DNA of 24,198 bases, taken from assembly GCA_024227975.1 (NCBI GenBank), contig JAAETV010000506.1:1-24198 (forward strand). The letters are read 5' to 3'. The stretch is from Actinomycetes bacterium. Its GTDB lineage: Bacteria; Actinomycetota; Acidimicrobiia; Acidimicrobiales; SZUA-35. Made by a program: the position numbers and the translations under genes. The notes beneath the pieces are model-generated. The model saw nothing but the letters and a program-made list of their open reading frames with translations. It was not told the DNA's origin and made no database searches. Positions 22,696 through 24,198 of this stretch are shown piece after piece. The first letter of the stretch is position 1. Each line of letters starts with the position of its first letter.

Positions 22696-23202
22696 GTGTT
22701 CGTACTTGGCATCGATCCGGGGTTGTCCCGCTGCGGCTATGCGGTTGTCCAAGCCCTCGGCCGCGGCAAGGCCCGAGCCGTGGCCTTGGGCGTGATCCGC
22801 ACCCCGGTGGATGCCGAGACACCGGCCCGGTTGGCTGAGTTGCAAAGGGAGCTGCGGGGCCTGATGGACGAGTTCCGACCGGTAGCGGTTGCGGTTGAGC
22901 GGCTCTTCTTCCAGAACAATGTCCGTACGGCCGTCGGTGTGGCCCAGGCCTCTGGGATTGCGCTAGCCGAAGCGGCGGCTCGGGGGGCCACCGTGGTCCA
23001 GTACTCTCCTTCAGCAGTGAAATCGGTGGTCGCCAGCGATGGCAAGGCAGACAAGGCTCAGGTCCAAGCCATGGTTCAGATGTTGCTCGGGCTGGACAGG
23101 CCTCCGAGACCGGCCGACGCCGCCGATGCTGCTGCCCTGGCCTTGTGCCACTTGGCCCACGATCCAAACCTGCGTCAGGCGAGGGGAGTAGTGCTGTCAT
23201 GA
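22696..23202 (+). CDS. ruvC: Holliday junction resolvase
   Basis: This 168-residue RNase H-fold endonuclease cuts Holliday junctions symmetrically. All four metal-binding acidic residues are present with normal spacing: D7 (GIDPGLSRCGYA), E68 (VAVERLFFQNN), D141 and D144 (ADAADAAALALCH). The VAQASGIALAEAAARG and EYSPSAVK-like QYSPSAVKSVV segments are also typical. The GTG start is set by the -10 box 7 nt upstream and by the family N-terminus. The stop overlaps the ruvA start (ATGA), so ruvCAB forms an operon. Confidence 0.96.
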   Translation: MFVLGIDPGLSRCGYAVVQALGRGKARAVALGVIRTPVDAETPARLAELQRELRGLMDEFRPVAVAVERLFFQNNVRTAVGVAQASGIALAEAAARGATVVQYSPSAVKSVVASDGKADKAQVQAMVQMLLGLDRPPRPADAADAAALALCHLAHDPNLRQARGVVLS

Positions 23203-23840
23203 TTGGATCCTTGCGAGGCCGGGTGCTCGACCGGGAGGCCGTTACCGAGCGTTCGGCGGCGGCCGAGGTCTTGGTCGAGGTGGCCGGGGTCGGGTATCGG
23301 GTGGCCGTGACCGCAGCCACCCTCGATCGACTCGGTGCGAGCACCGAAGCCATGCTCTACATCCACCATCACATCCGCGAAGCGGACCAGAAACTCTATG
23401 GGTTTCTAACCAAGGACGAGCGCATCGCTTTCGAAGGGCTGTTGGCCGCCCATGGGGTTGGCCCGTCCCTGGCCTTGGCCGTGTTGGCCACCCATCCTGC
23501 CGCCCGGCTGGCTCGAATCCTGGCCGAGGATGACCTGGCCGCCCTGTGCGAAGTACCCGGTGTCGGCAAGAAGACGGCCCAGCGCCTGCTGGTCGAGCTG
23601 CGCTCGACCCTTGTCCTGCCCGTGCTCGACGGGGAGGGCCCCTCCATCGAGTTGAACGGATCCAATCCGGCCCTGAATTCGACCCTGCTCGATGTTCGCG
23701 AGGCTCTGGCCAACCTCGGCTATTCGGCCGAGGAGATCAAGATCGCCATGGCCGAGGTTGGCCCCCACGTCGTCACCGACCCCGACCTCGACGCCGGCCA
23801 GCTACTCAAGCGAGCCCTGCGGGCCATGGCTGGGGCCTGA
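23199..23840 (+). CDS. ruvA: Holliday junction branch migration protein, DNA-binding subunit
   Basis: 213 residues. An N-terminal OB-fold domain starts [12 protein letters not shown] and contains [12 protein letters not shown]. The middle helix-hairpin-helix domain has [19 protein letters not shown] and [19 protein letters not shown], the two HhH motifs that hold junction DNA. After a linker, domain III ([22 protein letters not shown]) contacts RuvB. The ATG overlaps the ruvC stop by four bases. The protein forms a tetramer on Holliday junctions and loads RuvB rings. Confidence 0.96.
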   Translation: MIGSLRGRVLDREAVTERSAAAEVLVEVAGVGYRVAVTAATLDRLGASTEAMLYIHHHIREADQKLYGFLTKDERIAFEGLLAAHGVGPSLALAVLATHPAARLARILAEDDLAALCEVPGVGKKTAQRLLVELRSTLVLPVLDGEGPSIELNGSNPALNSTLLDVREALANLGYSAEEIKIAMAEVGPHVVTDPDLDAGQLLKRALRAMAGA

Positions 23841-23841
23841 C

Positions 23842-24198
23842 ATGCCTCGCGACGAGATCCTCGACCCCCAACCCCTGCCCGACGAGACCGCGGTCATGGT
23901 CGAGGAAGTCGGGCGCCGTCCCAAGACGATGGCTGACTTCGTCGGTCAGGCCGAGCTCAAGGAACGGCTCGGCATCATCCTCGAAGCAGCCAGGGCCAGG
24001 GGTGGCACCGTCGACCATCTCCTTTTCGCCGGCCCCCCAGGTTTGGGCAAGACCACCCTGGCCGGGATCGTGGCGGCCGAGCTCAATACCCACCTTCATG
24101 TGACCTCAGGACCTGCTATCGAGCGGGCTGCTGACCTGGCCTCGATCCTGACCAACGTCGTTGCCGGCGATGTGTTGTTCATCGACGAGATCCACCGG
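23842..24198 (+). CDS. ruvB: Holliday junction branch migration ATPase, N-terminal part (truncated by window edge)
   Basis: 119 residues are visible. They show the RuvB opening ([30 protein letters not shown]), Walker [10 protein letters not shown] at about 64-72, the [20 protein letters not shown] segment and the Walker B motif FIDEIHR at the very end of the window. The AAA+ motor drives branch migration with RuvA. The ATG lies one base after the ruvA stop, consistent with a ruvCAB operon. The C-terminal winged-helix part is outside the window. Confidence 0.96.
   Translation, partial: MPRDEILDPQPLPDETAVMVEEVGRRPKTMADFVGQAELKERLGIILEAARARGGTVDHLLFAGPPGLGKTTLAGIVAAELNTHLHVTSGPAIERAADLASILTNVVAGDVLFIDEIHR

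Overview
The window is about 24 kb of high-GC, gene-dense chromosome carrying core housekeeping genes. It begins inside a biotin carboxylase gene and ends inside ruvB. The gene content points to Actinomycetota. There is an MshC-type mycothiol ligase, an InhA-type enoyl reductase, a pgsA-patA-pimA cluster for phosphatidylinositol mannosides, and a gene order (thrS, HIT, pgsA, acyltransferase, pimA, pdxS, pdxT, yebC, ruvC, ruvA, ruvB) that matches the Mycobacterium tuberculosis Rv2614c-Rv2592c stretch as I remember it. The divergent sequences and the leaderless gene starts would suit a deep branch such as Acidimicrobiia, but that placement is inference. I see no phage, transposase, CRISPR array, tRNA or rRNA.

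Layout. 1-1044: accC (partial, minus) head to head with birA. 1137-6892: envelope genes, namely two secreted coiled-coil M23 peptidases flanking an orphan ABC ATPase (minus) and two tandem CNNM/CorC-type membrane proteins. 6893-7033: a non-coding patch of hairpins. 7034-9937: fabI (minus) divergent from mshC, then plsC behind a possible 14-codon leader ORF. 9989-16060: thrS, a HIT hydrolase with a repeat-built tail, a small two-helix membrane protein, pgsA, a PIM acyltransferase and pimA. 16149-18240: a membrane protein resembling M48 peptidases but without their zinc site, and a DUF3048 lipoprotein. 18371-20820: pdxS, pdxT, a repeat-rich gap, and yebC. 20835-22630: an ABC-2 exporter pair (minus). 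22696-24198: ruvC, ruvA and ruvB (partial).

How it works together: AccC and BirA serve malonyl-CoA supply, FabI elongates fatty acids, and PlsC, PgsA, the acyltransferase and PimA turn them into phospholipid and PIM. PdxS and PdxT make pyridoxal phosphate. RuvABC resolves Holliday junctions. The M23 and CNNM proteins act at the envelope.

The most unusual signals are regulatory and structural. At least ten starts have a TANNNT box 6-9 nt directly upstream of the start codon, the grammar expected of leaderless or nearly leaderless transcripts. Several families of perfect palindromes sit between genes, and one is built in frame into the HIT protein. No new multi-gene system stands out; the window is mostly conserved core genome.
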